The translations under genes were made by a program, and so were the position numbers. Of a stretch of DNA of 64,000 bases, positions 46,760-56,200 are shown one piece after another. The stretch covers positions 3,286,001 to 3,350,000 of the forward strand of contig CBDDIP010000002.1 of assembly GCA_965229005.1 (NCBI GenBank). Direction: 5' to 3'. The notes under the pieces were generated by a model that searched no databases, was not told the DNA's origin, and saw nothing but the letters and a program-made list of their open reading frames with translations. Origin of the DNA: CBDDIP01 sp965229005. GTDB taxonomy: Bacteria > Actinomycetota > Acidimicrobiia > Acidimicrobiales > Ilumatobacteraceae. How positions within the stretch are numbered: position 1 is the stretch's first letter; the number at the start of each line of letters is the position of its first letter.

Positions 46760-46887
46760 GGTTCGTGACATTTCGTTTGCGAAGTCCTTCACGGTTGCAT
46801 CGCACCAGCCAATCGACACGGGAGACTGACGATGCACCTGACCAAGCCCTGCTGAGCACCTTCACACGAAGCGCACGAGCACGTGGG

Positions 46888-47199
46888 TCAACGACGGCGC
46901 AAGCCGCCGGGGAACCGTCGTGGTCGGGCATGAGCGTGGAAGTGCGTGGGAATGCTGCGCAAGCGATCGTCGATGTAGAAGTCGACGGTCTCGTAGTGCG
47001 CTTGCACCACCGCTCCTAATCGATCGAACAACACGACCCGAACCTCCTCTGGGGGGCTCGGGTCGTGTGCTTTCCACACCACCATCGGCACGTTGCAGGA
47101 CTCGCACTCCGCCACCCAGCAGAGGTCGTCCTCGTAGAACCACTCGCTGAGCCGTGCCGCCTCGCACAGCTCGCAGTCCGGATCGAAGGGCGTCGTCAC
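46888..47199 (-). CDS. HIT-like conserved actinobacterial protein
   Basis: 103 residues, GTG at 47199, one base after the trpA stop. Starts PDCELCEAARLSEWFYEDDL, with CESCNVPMVVWKAH next and HFHAHARPRR at the end: Cys pairs plus an HxHxH-like triad reminiscent of HIT hydrolases. I know similar small actinobacterial proteins but no proven function. An 11-bp perfect inverted repeat lies inside the frame (47031-47041/47058-47068). Confidence 0.75.
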   Translation of the reverse strand: MTTPFDPDCELCEAARLSEWFYEDDLCWVAECESCNVPMVVWKAHDPSPPEEVRVVLFDRLGAVVQAHYETVDFYIDDRLRSIPTHFHAHARPRRFPGGLRRR

Positions 47200-47200
47200 G

Positions 47201-47983
47201 TCAGCGGTCGATCGCGGCGCGAACGGCGGCGACGTACTCGCCCACCGCGTCCGGGCCGTCGTCGATCATGCGGCGCATCACCGACGCACCCTGCACGACG
47301 CCGTCGGCGACCCGCACCGCCTCGGCAGCCTGCTCGGCGTTGGACACACCGACGCCGACGAGGATCGGCACGTCGGTGATCGCCTTCAGTCGCGCCGCCA
47401 GTGCCGTGGCGGTGGCCGCCAGTTGCGCTCGCTCGCCGGTGACGCCGAGCAGACCGACCGAGTAGACGAACCCGCGGGCCCGGGCGGCGACGCGCGGCAG
47501 CCGCTCGTCGGGCGCCGTGGGCGCGGCGAGCATCACGGTCTCGATGCCGGACGCGTCGGCCGCTTCGCACCACTCGCCCGACTCCTCCAGGGGCAGGTCG
47601 GGCACGATGGCGGCGACGATGCCGGCGGCACGCAGCTGTTCGGCGAAGCGCAGGTGCCCGGCGTGGTGGACGGTGTTGTAGTACGTCATCACCGCCAGCG
47701 GGATGCCGACGTCGAGGTCGCGGGCCTCCTCCAGGATCGACACCGGGTTGGCGCCGGCGTCCAGCGCCTCCTGCGATGCCTGCTGGATGACCGGGCCGTC
47801 CATCACCGGATCGCTGAACGGGATGCCGATCTCGATCGCGTCCGCGCCGTTGGCCGCCGCGGCGCGCACGGCGTCGGCCCAGCCGGGGAAGCCACCCGTG
47901 ATGTACGGCACGAGCAGCTTGCGTCCGGCGGCCCGCTTCGTGCGCAGCGCCGTCTCGAGGTGGCCGAACGTCGTCGTGCTCAC
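47201..47983 (-). CDS. trpA: Tryptophan synthase alpha chain
   Basis: Cleaves indole-3-glycerol phosphate to indole and glyceraldehyde-3-phosphate. 260 residues, GTG start at 47983 overlapping the trpB stop (GTGA). LLVPYITGGFPGW, catalytic Glu in DAIEIGIPFSDPVMDGPVIQ, catalytic Asp in AAIVPDLPLEE, and VGVGVSNAEQA. Works as an alpha-beta complex with the neighbouring TrpB. Confidence 0.96.
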   Translation of the reverse strand: MSTTTFGHLETALRTKRAAGRKLLVPYITGGFPGWADAVRAAAANGADAIEIGIPFSDPVMDGPVIQQASQEALDAGANPVSILEEARDLDVGIPLAVMTYYNTVHHAGHLRFAEQLRAAGIVAAIVPDLPLEESGEWCEAADASGIETVMLAAPTAPDERLPRVAARARGFVYSVGLLGVTGERAQLAATATALAARLKAITDVPILVGVGVSNAEQAAEAVRVADGVVQGASVMRRMIDDGPDAVGEYVAAVRAAIDR

Positions 47984-49170
47984 TTCAGGATCTCCATCAT
48001 CTGACCGACGTCCTTGTCGCCACGGCCCGAGAGGTTCATCAGCACCGTCTGACCCTGCAGCTCCGGCGCGGCGCGCATGATCCACGCCAGCGCATGGGCG
48101 GACTCGAGGGCGGTGATGATGCCCTCGGACTTGGCCAGCAGCTGGAACGCCTCGATCACCTCGGCGTCGGTGACCGACGGGTACTCGGCCCGACCGATGG
48201 AGCCGAGGTACGAGTGCTCCGGACCGACGCCGGGGTAATCGAGCCCGGCGCTGATGCTCTCCGCCTCCAGCACCTGGCCGTACTCGTCCTGCATCAGGTA
48301 GCTGCGCATGCCGTGCACGACGCCGGGCTGCCCACGACCGACGGCCGCGCCGCCCGCCGGCTCGACGCCGACCAGCCGAGCTCGCGTGTCGACGAACCCG
48401 CTGAAGATGCCGATCGCGTTGGAGCCGCCGCCCACGCAGGCGACCACCACGTCGGGCACGTCACCGGTCAGCTCGACGAGCTGGGCGTGCGCTTCGGTTC
48501 CGACGACGCGATGGAACTCGCGCACCATCCACGGGTAGGGATGCGGGCCCATCACCGAGCCGAGGCAGTAGTGCGTGGTCTCCACCGACGCCACCCAGTC
48601 ACGCATCGCCTCGTTGACGGCGTCCTTCAACGTGCGACTGCCGCTGGTGACAGCTTCCACCTCGGAACCGAGGAGGCGCATGCGGAAGACGTTCAGCTCC
48701 TGGCGGGCCACGTCGACGGCACCCATGTAGACCTTGCACTCCATGCCGAGCAGTGCAGCAGCAGTGGCGCTGGCGACGCCGTGCTGGCCGGCACCGGTCT
48801 CGGCGACCAGACGTCGCTTGCCCATCCGCTTGGCCAGCAACGCCTGACCCAGCACGTTGTTGATCTTGTGCGAGCCGGTGTGGTTGAGGTCCTCGCGCTT
48901 GAGGATCAGGCGCAGACCGAGCTGCTCCCCGAGGTTCGTGCACTCGGTGATGATCGACGGGCGACCGGCGTAGGTGCGCAGCAGGTGGTCGAGCTCGTCA
49001 CGGAACGACGCGTCGGCCCAGGCCTCGCGGAAGGCAGCCTCCAGCTCCTGGCAGGCGGGCACGAGGGTCTCGGGGACGAACCGTCCGCCGAACTCGCCGA
49101 AGCGGCCGGTGGACGACGGTTCTGACATCAAGCTGGTTGTTGGCGGCGACACGTCGCCATCTTGGATCAC
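47980..49170 (-). CDS. trpB: Tryptophan synthase beta chain
   Basis: Joins indole and serine with PLP. 396 residues if the GTG at 49170 is used; it overlaps the trpF stop (GTGA), matching the rest of the operon. The ATG at 49128 (MSEPSSTGRFGEFGGRF) is the alternative. PLP Lys is K102 in LNHTGSHKINNVLGQA; GGGSNAIGIF binds the phosphate; EPAGGAAVGRG and LSGRGDKD follow. All family landmarks present. Confidence 0.95.
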   Translation of the reverse strand: MIQDGDVSPPTTSLMSEPSSTGRFGEFGGRFVPETLVPACQELEAAFREAWADASFRDELDHLLRTYAGRPSIITECTNLGEQLGLRLILKREDLNHTGSHKINNVLGQALLAKRMGKRRLVAETGAGQHGVASATAAALLGMECKVYMGAVDVARQELNVFRMRLLGSEVEAVTSGSRTLKDAVNEAMRDWVASVETTHYCLGSVMGPHPYPWMVREFHRVVGTEAHAQLVELTGDVPDVVVACVGGGSNAIGIFSGFVDTRARLVGVEPAGGAAVGRGQPGVVHGMRSYLMQDEYGQVLEAESISAGLDYPGVGPEHSYLGSIGRAEYPSVTDAEVIEAFQLLAKSEGIITALESAHALAWIMRAAPELQGQTVLMNLSGRGDKDVGQMMEILK

Positions 49171-49826
49171 AGCTCGTCATCCGCCCAGTCGTACGGCATC
49201 TCGTCCTGTCCCCGATGCAGTTCCGGCGCGGCAGCACGGGCCCGCTCGATGAACGCCTTCACCTTCAATGCATCCTTCTTGCCGGGCGAGCGCTCGACGC
49301 CAGAGCTGACGTCGACGCCCCAGGGACGTACCCGCGCGACGGCTGCGGCGACGTTGTCGGGGTCGAGCCCGCCGGCCAGGATCAGGCGCGGGCCAGGGGC
49401 GACGTCGTCGACGAGCGACCAGTCGAACACGATCCCGGAGCCGGGGCTCGGCGCGTCGACGAGGATCAGATCGGTGCCGAACTGGTCGGCGTTCACCGCG
49501 TCGGGCGACCCGGCGACGACGGCCTTGATCACCCAGCGAACTCGCTCGGCGACGTCGGCGACCATGCCCGGCGTCTCGTGACCGTGCAGCTGCGCGGCCT
49601 TCACACCGGAGCGGTTGACCGTGTCGATGATCCGGCTGGGGTGCTCGTCACGGAAGACGCCGACGGTGAGGATCTCCGGCGGCAGCCGGCGGGTGATGTC
49701 GTACACCTGCTGCGGGGCGATCTGGCGCGGCGACGGGGCGAACACGAACCCGACCGCGTCGGCGCCCATGGCCACGGCGAGCAGGGCGTCGTCCTCATTG
49801 GTGATCCCGCAGATCTTCACGAACAT
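49167..49826 (-). CDS. trpF: Phosphoribosylanthranilate isomerase
   Basis: Amadori rearrangement in tryptophan synthesis. 219 residues. Begins FVKICGITNEDDALLAVAMG (catalytic Cys in KICGI), VGVFRDEH, AQLHGHE, VDAPSPGSG, LAGGLDPDNV and GVDVSSGVERSPGKKD. The C-terminal ~20 residues are an acidic extension. 20 nt after trpC. Confidence 0.94.
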   Translation of the reverse strand: MFVKICGITNEDDALLAVAMGADAVGFVFAPSPRQIAPQQVYDITRRLPPEILTVGVFRDEHPSRIIDTVNRSGVKAAQLHGHETPGMVADVAERVRWVIKAVVAGSPDAVNADQFGTDLILVDAPSPGSGIVFDWSLVDDVAPGPRLILAGGLDPDNVAAAVARVRPWGVDVSSGVERSPGKKDALKVKAFIERARAAAPELHRGQDEMPYDWADDEL

Positions 49827-49846
49827 GCAGGGGCCACGGTACTGGT

Positions 49847-50635
49847 TCAGGCCCGTGTGAGCTGGGTGATTGCCGCGGCCGGGTCGCCGGCGGTGACCAG
49901 CGTCTCGCCGACGAGCACGGCGTGGTACCCGGCGGCACGCAACGCGGCCGCGTCCTCGTGGCCGCGCACACCGCTCTCGGCGACGCGCACGACCCCGTCC
50001 GGGATCAACCCGGCCATGCGCACCGCTCGCGCGTGATCGACCTGGAACGTGACGAGGTCGCGCTGGTTGACGCCGACCAGCGTCGCGCCGGCGGCAACGG
50101 CGACCTCCAGCTCCGGCTCGTCGTGGATCTCGACGAGGACGTCGAGCCCGATCGACGTGGCGATGCCGTGCAGCTCGACCAGTTCGTCGCGGCCGAGGGC
50201 CGCGGCGATCAGGAGCACGCAGTCCGCGCCCATCAGGCGCGCGTCGGCGACGTCGCGAGCGTCGACGGTGAAGTCCTTGCGCAGCACCGGCAGCGAGCAC
50301 GCGGCACGGGCCGCCTGGAGGTCGGCGACCGAGCCGCCGAAGAACTCCTCGTCGGTGAGCACCGACAGGCACGTCGCCCCACCGACGGCGTACGCCTGCG
50401 CGAGCGCTGCCGGGTCGAGGGAGATGTTGAGGTCGCCCTTCGAAGGTGATCGGCGCTTGATCTCGCTGATCACCGCCAACCCGGACGTGGCCGCGAGCGC
50501 GTCGCGGAAGCCACGCCCGGGCGGCAGTGAGCGGGCCTCGTCGAGCAGGCTCGCGAGCGGTCGATGGTCCTCGGCCGCCTGCTCGCGATGGCGAGCGAGG
50601 ATCCGGTCGAGGTACGTCGGCGAACCGTCGGTCAG
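49847..50635 (-). CDS. trpC: Indole-3-glycerol phosphate synthase, apparent CTG start
   Basis: Ring closure to indole-3-glycerol phosphate. 262 residues. VISEIKRRSPSKGDL (catalytic Lys), LRKDFTVDARDVADARLMGA, VEIHDEPELEVA, GVNQRDL, VAESGVRGHEDA. Start: no ATG, GTG or TTG occurs between the stop of the upstream ABM gene and the first conserved residues. A CTG at 50635 overlaps that stop (CTGA) and follows AAGGGAG by 7 nt, exactly the pattern of the other coupled genes, so CTG is my choice. Confidence 0.93.
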   Translation of the reverse strand: MTDGSPTYLDRILARHREQAAEDHRPLASLLDEARSLPPGRGFRDALAATSGLAVISEIKRRSPSKGDLNISLDPAALAQAYAVGGATCLSVLTDEEFFGGSVADLQAARAACSLPVLRKDFTVDARDVADARLMGADCVLLIAAALGRDELVELHGIATSIGLDVLVEIHDEPELEVAVAAGATLVGVNQRDLVTFQVDHARAVRMAGLIPDGVVRVAESGVRGHEDAAALRAAGYHAVLVGETLVTAGDPAAAITQLTRA

Positions 50636-50952
50636 GACGGAACTCCCTTGCCGCCGACCGGCTTGAGGATGGTCAGCTCCGGGCGACCGCCGGCCACGTT
50701 GCGCAGCGCGGCGCCGACGGCCTTCATGCCTTCCGACGAACCGTGCGCGGCGAAGGCGGCCTCGTCGGAGTAGTACTCGTAGAACCACACGACATCCTCG
50801 TCCTTGGCATCGAGGTGGAGGATGTAGGTGAGCGTGCCGGCCTCGGACTCGACGTTGGCGAGTGCGGTCTGCAGGCCGGCGACGAGCTCGTCGCGCTTGC
50901 CCGGGAGCGCCGGGATCTTGGCGATGACGGCGATGTTGTTGGTGAGGTCCAT
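50632..50952 (-). CDS. Antibiotic biosynthesis monooxygenase (ABM)-domain protein, YgiN-like
   Basis: 106 residues, ATG at 50952. AVIAKIPALPGKRDELVAGL, the EAGTLTYILHLDAKDED strand and WFYEYYSDEAAFAAHGSSEG are characteristic of the dimeric ferredoxin-like ABM fold (quinol monooxygenase-like). Substrate unknown. It is the first gene of the trpCFBA unit, coupled to trpC, and its start lies 26 bp from the divergent response regulator. Confidence 0.85.
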   Translation of the reverse strand: MDLTNNIAVIAKIPALPGKRDELVAGLQTALANVESEAGTLTYILHLDAKDEDVVWFYEYYSDEAAFAAHGSSEGMKAVGAALRNVAGGRPELTILKPVGGKGVPS

Positions 50953-50978
50953 GCACGTCACGGTACCAGCGTGCCACC

Positions 50979-51686
50979 ATGAGGCCCGTGCCCGAACCGA
51001 GCGCCCCTTCGCCGTCCGGGTCAACGGTCGTCGTCATCGAGGACGATCCGAACATCGCCGACCTCGTCGACCTGTACCTGCGCAACGCTGGCTTCCGCGT
51101 GCTGCAGGGCCCGTCGGGCGAGCGCGGGCTGGAGCTGATCGGGCAGCACTCCCCCGTGCTCGTCGTGCTCGACGTCGGCCTGCCCGGCATCGACGGGTTC
51201 GAGGTCTGCCGGCGCGTGCGCGCCACCTCGGCGGTGCCGGTGCTCTTTCTCACCGCACGAGACGGCGAGCTGGACCGCGTGCTCGGGTTGGAGCTGGGCG
51301 CCGACGACTACGTGACCAAGCCCTTCTCGCCACGAGAGCTGGTGGCGCGAGTGAAGGCGATCCTGCGCCGCGGACAGCCGGCGCCCGCCCCCGACCGCAC
51401 GACCGTGCCGATCGGTGACGACATCGTCGTCGACGAAGCGCGGCGCGAGGCCCGCGTGCGCGGCGAGGCGGTCGCCCTGGCCACGCGCGAGTTCGATCTG
51501 CTGGCGCACCTCGCTCGCAACCAGGGACTGGCGCTCTCCCGCCAGCAGCTGCTCGACGCGGTGTGGGGTGCGGACTGGTACGGCGACGATCGCACCGTCG
51601 ACGTCCACGTGCGCCAGCTGCGCAAGAAGCTCGGCGACGACCTGCCACTGGCAACGGTGTGGGGCATCGGCTACCGGCTCGGCTGA
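50979..51686 (+). CDS. OmpR-type response regulator
   Basis: 235 residues. Receiver: E21-D22-D23, phospho-acceptor D65 in VVLDVGLPGIDG, T in LFLTARD, K in VTKPFSPREL. Winged-helix output with REFDLLAHLARNQGLALSRQ and VDVHVRQLRKKLGDD. The ATG at 50979 leaves 26 bp to the divergent ABM gene, so the mRNA is probably leaderless; a GTG three codons on is possible. Pairs with the histidine kinase 46 nt downstream. Confidence 0.94.
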   Translation: MRPVPEPSAPSPSGSTVVVIEDDPNIADLVDLYLRNAGFRVLQGPSGERGLELIGQHSPVLVVLDVGLPGIDGFEVCRRVRATSAVPVLFLTARDGELDRVLGLELGADDYVTKPFSPRELVARVKAILRRGQPAPAPDRTTVPIGDDIVVDEARREARVRGEAVALATREFDLLAHLARNQGLALSRQQLLDAVWGADWYGDDRTVDVHVRQLRKKLGDDLPLATVWGIGYRLG

Positions 51687-51732
51687 CGCGGCTCATGGTT
51701 CCCTCACATCTGCGCACGACGATGAGCGGCAC

Positions 51733-53103
51733 ATGACTCGTCGGCTCACGCTCGTCATCGTCGGCGTCATCGTGGCAACGCTGTTCCTCGTCGGCGGCGG
51801 CACGATCGTGCTCGCCAACGTGCGCGCCCGGCACACCACCGAACGAGACCTTCGCGGCCAGGTCGAGTCGGTCGCAGCACAGTTCGACACGCTGCTCGAC
51901 GTCGGCGTCGAGCCGTCCGACCCGCGCTACGACGCGGCTGTCCGTCGGCGGTTGCGCCAGCTGTCGGCACTGAAGAACCTGGTCGTGTTCGACGAGATCC
52001 ACGTGCTGCTGGGCGACGCGTCAGGCCAACTGCCCGCCGACGAGCTGCCCGCCGGCGTGCGCCTCGACGACATCGACCCACCGGCGTTGGCGGACGGAAC
52101 CACCGTCAGCGGCAACAGCGGCAACACGGTCTTCGCCGCGGCAGCATCCACGTTGCCCAATGGACGACTGGTCGTCGTCGTCCTCACTCGCGAGGCCAAC
52201 GCCGGCCTCGGAGCCTCGGTGCGCTTCTTCCTCGTCGTCGCTGCCGCCACGGTGGCCCTCGGTGTGCTGATCGCCCTCCTCCTCGGACGCCGACTGAGCA
52301 AGCCGATCCGCGACGCATCCGCGGCAACACAACGGATCGCGGCCGGGCAACTGGCGACGCGGGTGGCAGTGGGTCACGGCAACGACGAGGTCGGCGAGCT
52401 GGCCCACAGCATCAACGAGATGGCATCGTCGCTGCAGCGTTCGCGGATGTTGGAGCAGCAGTTCCTGCTGTCGGTCAGCCACGACCTGCGCACCCCGCTG
52501 ACGTCCATCCGCGGCTACGCCGAGGCGATCACCGACGGCAACGCCGAACCGGTCCATGCCGCCGGCGTGATCCGTTCGGAGTCGCAGCGTCTCGAACGAC
52601 TGGTGGCCGACCTGCTCGATCTGGCCAAGTTGCAGGCGAGCTCGTTCTCGCTCGCTCCGGTCACGGTCGATCTGGCAGCGTCGGTGGCCACGGCGTCGAT
52701 GGGTTTCACCGTCAGCGACAGCGGGGTCGTCGTGCGCACGTTGGCGCCCGACCCCGTGCACGTCCGCGCCGATCCCGATCGGTTGGCGCAGGTGCTGGCC
52801 AACCTGCTCGAGAACGCGTGCAAGTACGCCTCGGCCAACGTGGTCATCACCGCACGCGTCGACGGCGACTGGGGAGAGGTGACCGTCGACGACGACGGCC
52901 CGGGCATCGCCGCCACCGACCTGCCGCACGTGTTCGAGCGGCTCTACGTCGCCCGCGCCGTGCCCGACCGGCGGGAGAACGCCAGTGGCCTCGGGTTGGC
53001 CATCGTTCGCGAGCTCGTCACCGCCATGGGCGGCACGGTCGCGGCCGGTGTCGCTCCCTCCGGCGGGGCTCGGTTGTCGTTCCGCCTCCCCCGAACCGGG
53101 TGA
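51733..53103 (+). CDS. Membrane sensor histidine kinase (HAMP-HisKA-HATPase)
   Basis: 456 residues. TM1 at about 5-29, periplasmic region to ~162, TM2 at 163-185, HAMP 186-240, phospho-His H250 in LSVSHDLRTPLTSIRGYAEA, N-box NLLENACKYA, G1 DDDGPGIA, G2 GLGLAIVREL. Cognate kinase of the preceding OmpR regulator. 104 bp upstream of a large surface protein, which is a reasonable regulatory target. Confidence 0.94.
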   Translation: MTRRLTLVIVGVIVATLFLVGGGTIVLANVRARHTTERDLRGQVESVAAQFDTLLDVGVEPSDPRYDAAVRRRLRQLSALKNLVVFDEIHVLLGDASGQLPADELPAGVRLDDIDPPALADGTTVSGNSGNTVFAAAASTLPNGRLVVVVLTREANAGLGASVRFFLVVAAATVALGVLIALLLGRRLSKPIRDASAATQRIAAGQLATRVAVGHGNDEVGELAHSINEMASSLQRSRMLEQQFLLSVSHDLRTPLTSIRGYAEAITDGNAEPVHAAGVIRSESQRLERLVADLLDLAKLQASSFSLAPVTVDLAASVATASMGFTVSDSGVVVRTLAPDPVHVRADPDRLAQVLANLLENACKYASANVVITARVDGDWGEVTVDDDGPGIAATDLPHVFERLYVARAVPDRRENASGLGLAIVRELVTAMGGTVAAGVAPSGGARLSFRLPRTG

Positions 53104-53118
53104 TCGTCCGGTCGCCGT

Positions 53119-53158
53119 AAAAGTATTACTCAAGCCGGATCAGGAACCGTCGATCTTT
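53119..53158 (+). promoter_or_regulatory. Possible sigma-28/WhiG-like promoter before the surface-protein gene
   Basis: In the gap 53104-53207 there is an AT-rich patch TAAAAGTATTACTCAAG (53118-53134) and, about 15 nt after TCAAG, CCGTCGATC (53147-53155). The spacing and -35-like TCAAG resemble flagellar/WhiG sigma sites (TCAA...GCCGAT), but the -10 match is imperfect. Confidence 0.3.
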
Positions 53159-53207
53159 CGCAACGGACGGAGGGCGCGCGATCGCCCGTTGATGAAAGAA
53201 GTGCTCG

Positions 53208-56200
53208 GTGGAACTCTCGAACCTGGCGCGCTCGTGGCGCGCCTTCGCTGTCGCGGCCCTGGTCGCAGGCGGTGCGCTCGTCGCGCCGGCATCGTCGACG
53301 CCGCGCGCTCACGCCGGCAACCCGGTCCCCGCACCGGTGATGACCGGCTACGTGCCGCTCGACGCCGATGCCACCCAGGCAACGATGGAGAACGCCAACG
53401 CAGCCGCCGACACGACGCTCGACTTCACCGTCGGCATCACCAACGCCGGCGCCGGCGCGGTGATGACCTACGACCACTGGGAGGACGGGTTCGAGGCCGA
53501 CCTGACCAACCCCGTGCAGACGACCACGCAGGTGTGGGGCGACAGCGACCCGGCCAACGGCAACGCCCAGACGTGGTGCGGGGTCAACTGCACCGGCGAC
53601 GTCCTGCCCGCGGGCGCAGTGTTCGTCCTGCGCAACAACATCCCGACACCGCGCAACGCGGCAGCCGTCCTGTGGGACGGCCGCGACCGCGTCGCATCGA
53701 CACGCGGCTTCACCATCACCGCCGGCGGGTTCTCCACGCCGCTCGGCTCGGTGCTCTCCGCATCTGCGTCCGCGTACGACACCTCGAAGTGGGGCGTCGA
53801 CTACTGGATCCCGGTCGGCGAGAACGTCGGCAACCCGTCGGGCACCTCCCCCGCGTTCTCCACCTCGAGCCTCCAGATCATGGCCAGCCAGCCGAACACC
53901 GTCGTGCGCGTCGACACCGACGGCGATGGCGACGACGACGTCGTCGACACGATCGGCCAGGGCGAGGTGACGTTCGTCGACGGCGGCGTCAACCGCGGCG
54001 CGCACGTGCGCTCGTCGAAGCCCGTACAGGTGCACGAAGGCGCCGGCGACGCCGGTGCCGCGTACGAGCTGCGGTGGTTCACGCTGTTCCCGACCAACCT
54101 GCTGTCTGCCGACTACCTCAACCCGGTCGGGTCGTTCGTCGACAACCAGCGAACGATCACGTTCCTGTTCAACCCGGGTTCCAGCGCGGTGACGGTGACC
54201 CCGACCTGCACCGGCTGCTCCGGCACGATCAACCTGCCCGCCGGCGGCGGGGCCAGCCTGGCGTCGCCGGTCGGTCGGGCCGTGCGCTTCCAGGGCACTG
54301 CGCCGTTCGTCGCCGTCGGCGCGTCCGGCGCGCAGAGCGGCGCCGCGCCAGGTTCGAGCGGCGACGGGAGCGCCACGTTCGACTGGGGCTTCGGCCTCGT
54401 TCCCGCCGGGCTGCTGACGACCAAGGCTTCGCTCGGCTGGGCGCCCGGCAACTCCAACAACCCGCCGGCCAGCCCGTCGGGCAACCGCGACGACGACCCG
54501 GTGTGGATCAGCACGCTGGCCGACACGACGCTGTTCGTCGACTTCGATGGCAACCCCGCGACCGGTGCGTCGAGCGGCAGCTGCGACGGCTCCTACGACA
54601 CGTCCATCGCGGTCCTGGCACTCACCTCGACGCGCATCTTCGATGCGACCGACGGCGACATGACCGGCGCACGCATCTACACCTGCGACGGCGTCAAGCT
54701 CGCCGGCGCCTGGGGCGAGGATGCCGCCACTGCTCCGACCGGCGCCCCTGGCTTCGATGCCGGCTACGCGCTCGTACCGTCGACCTCGATGGTGGTCGAC
54801 AAGTCCGCTGGCGTGGCCACCGACGTCAACGGCGACGGCCGCATCGGACCCGGCGACGAGGTCCTCTTCGACATCTCGATCGCCGACGCCGGAGCACTGG
54901 CGTTCACGAACGTGGTCGTCAACGACGCGATGCCGAGCGGAGCCACGTACATCGCCGGGTCGACGCAGCTGAACGACGGCACGACGACCATCCCGTTCGC
55001 CGACGATGCCGTGCCGCCGGCGGCGACGCCGTACCCGTTCGACGAGGGCGGCGCAGCCGTCCCGAACATCAACGCCGGGACCACGATGCACCTGACCTAC
55101 CGGTTGCGGATCAACGACCCGTTCCCTGCCGGCACGACCGTCACCAACTCGGTGTCCGTCGGCGCCGACGAGACCGACTCGGGCGACACGATCATCATCG
55201 ACCTCGTCGCGGCCGACCTGTCGCTGGCCAAGACCGTCACCGTGGCGCCGTCGTTCCAGGGCGACCAGGCGACGTTCCGCATCACCGTGACCAACGATGG
55301 CCCCGACCAGGCAGGCGGCGTGGTCGTCGCCGACCTGCTGCCCACCGGGCTGGGCTTCGTCAGCTCGAGCCCGAGTCAGGGCACCTACGACGCCGGCACC
55401 GGTCTGTGGTCGGTCGGCACGATCGCCAATGGCGGTTCGGCAACGCTCGACATCGTGGCCACCGTGACCGCGCTCTCCGCGACGAACTCGGCAGAGATCG
55501 TCGACACGGATGCAGCCGATCCCGACTCGACGCCCGGCAACGGGCCGAACGGCGAAGACGACGAGGACAGCGTCACCGTCACCGTGTCGCCCAGCGCGGA
55601 TCTCTCGTTGACGAAGACCCGTGACGCCGGGCCCGCCGCCAACGGCGACACCAGCTTCACGCTCACCGTCACCAACAGCGGTGCGGCAACGGCGACGGGC
55701 GTCACCGTGCTCGATCAACCGCCCGCCGGGGCGACGTTCGTCAGCGCGTCGGCGAACACCAGCGCCGGAGTGGATGGCACGTTCGCCGGCGGGACCAACA
55801 CGTGGACGGTTCCGTCCTTGCCCACCGGCGCGATCGCCGTCATGCACGTCGTCTACCGGACCAACGGAGCTCCGGGCTTCAACGCCGCTCAGGTGTCGGC
55901 GATGAACGAGCACGACGTCGACTCGACGCCGGGCACGGCGCCGCTCGACAACGCCAACCCGCCCGACGAGGACGACGAGGCCCGGGTGACCATCCCCGGT
56001 CTGGCCGACCTGTCCGTGACCAACGTCGTCACGACGCCTCCGTCACACGTCGGCGACCTCGTCACGTTCACGGTCACCGTGCGCAACGACGGGCCGACCG
56101 ACGCGACCGGTGTCGTCGTCCGCGATCTGCTTCCCGCCGGGCTCGTGTTCGTCAGCAGCTCGCCCAGCCTCGGCGCCTACGACGCCGGAGTCGGGCTGTG

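Noticed and set aside
53192..53207. ATG at 53192 as the start of the surface protein
   Set aside because: Different reading frame from the protein; the GTG at 53208 begins a proper signal peptide.
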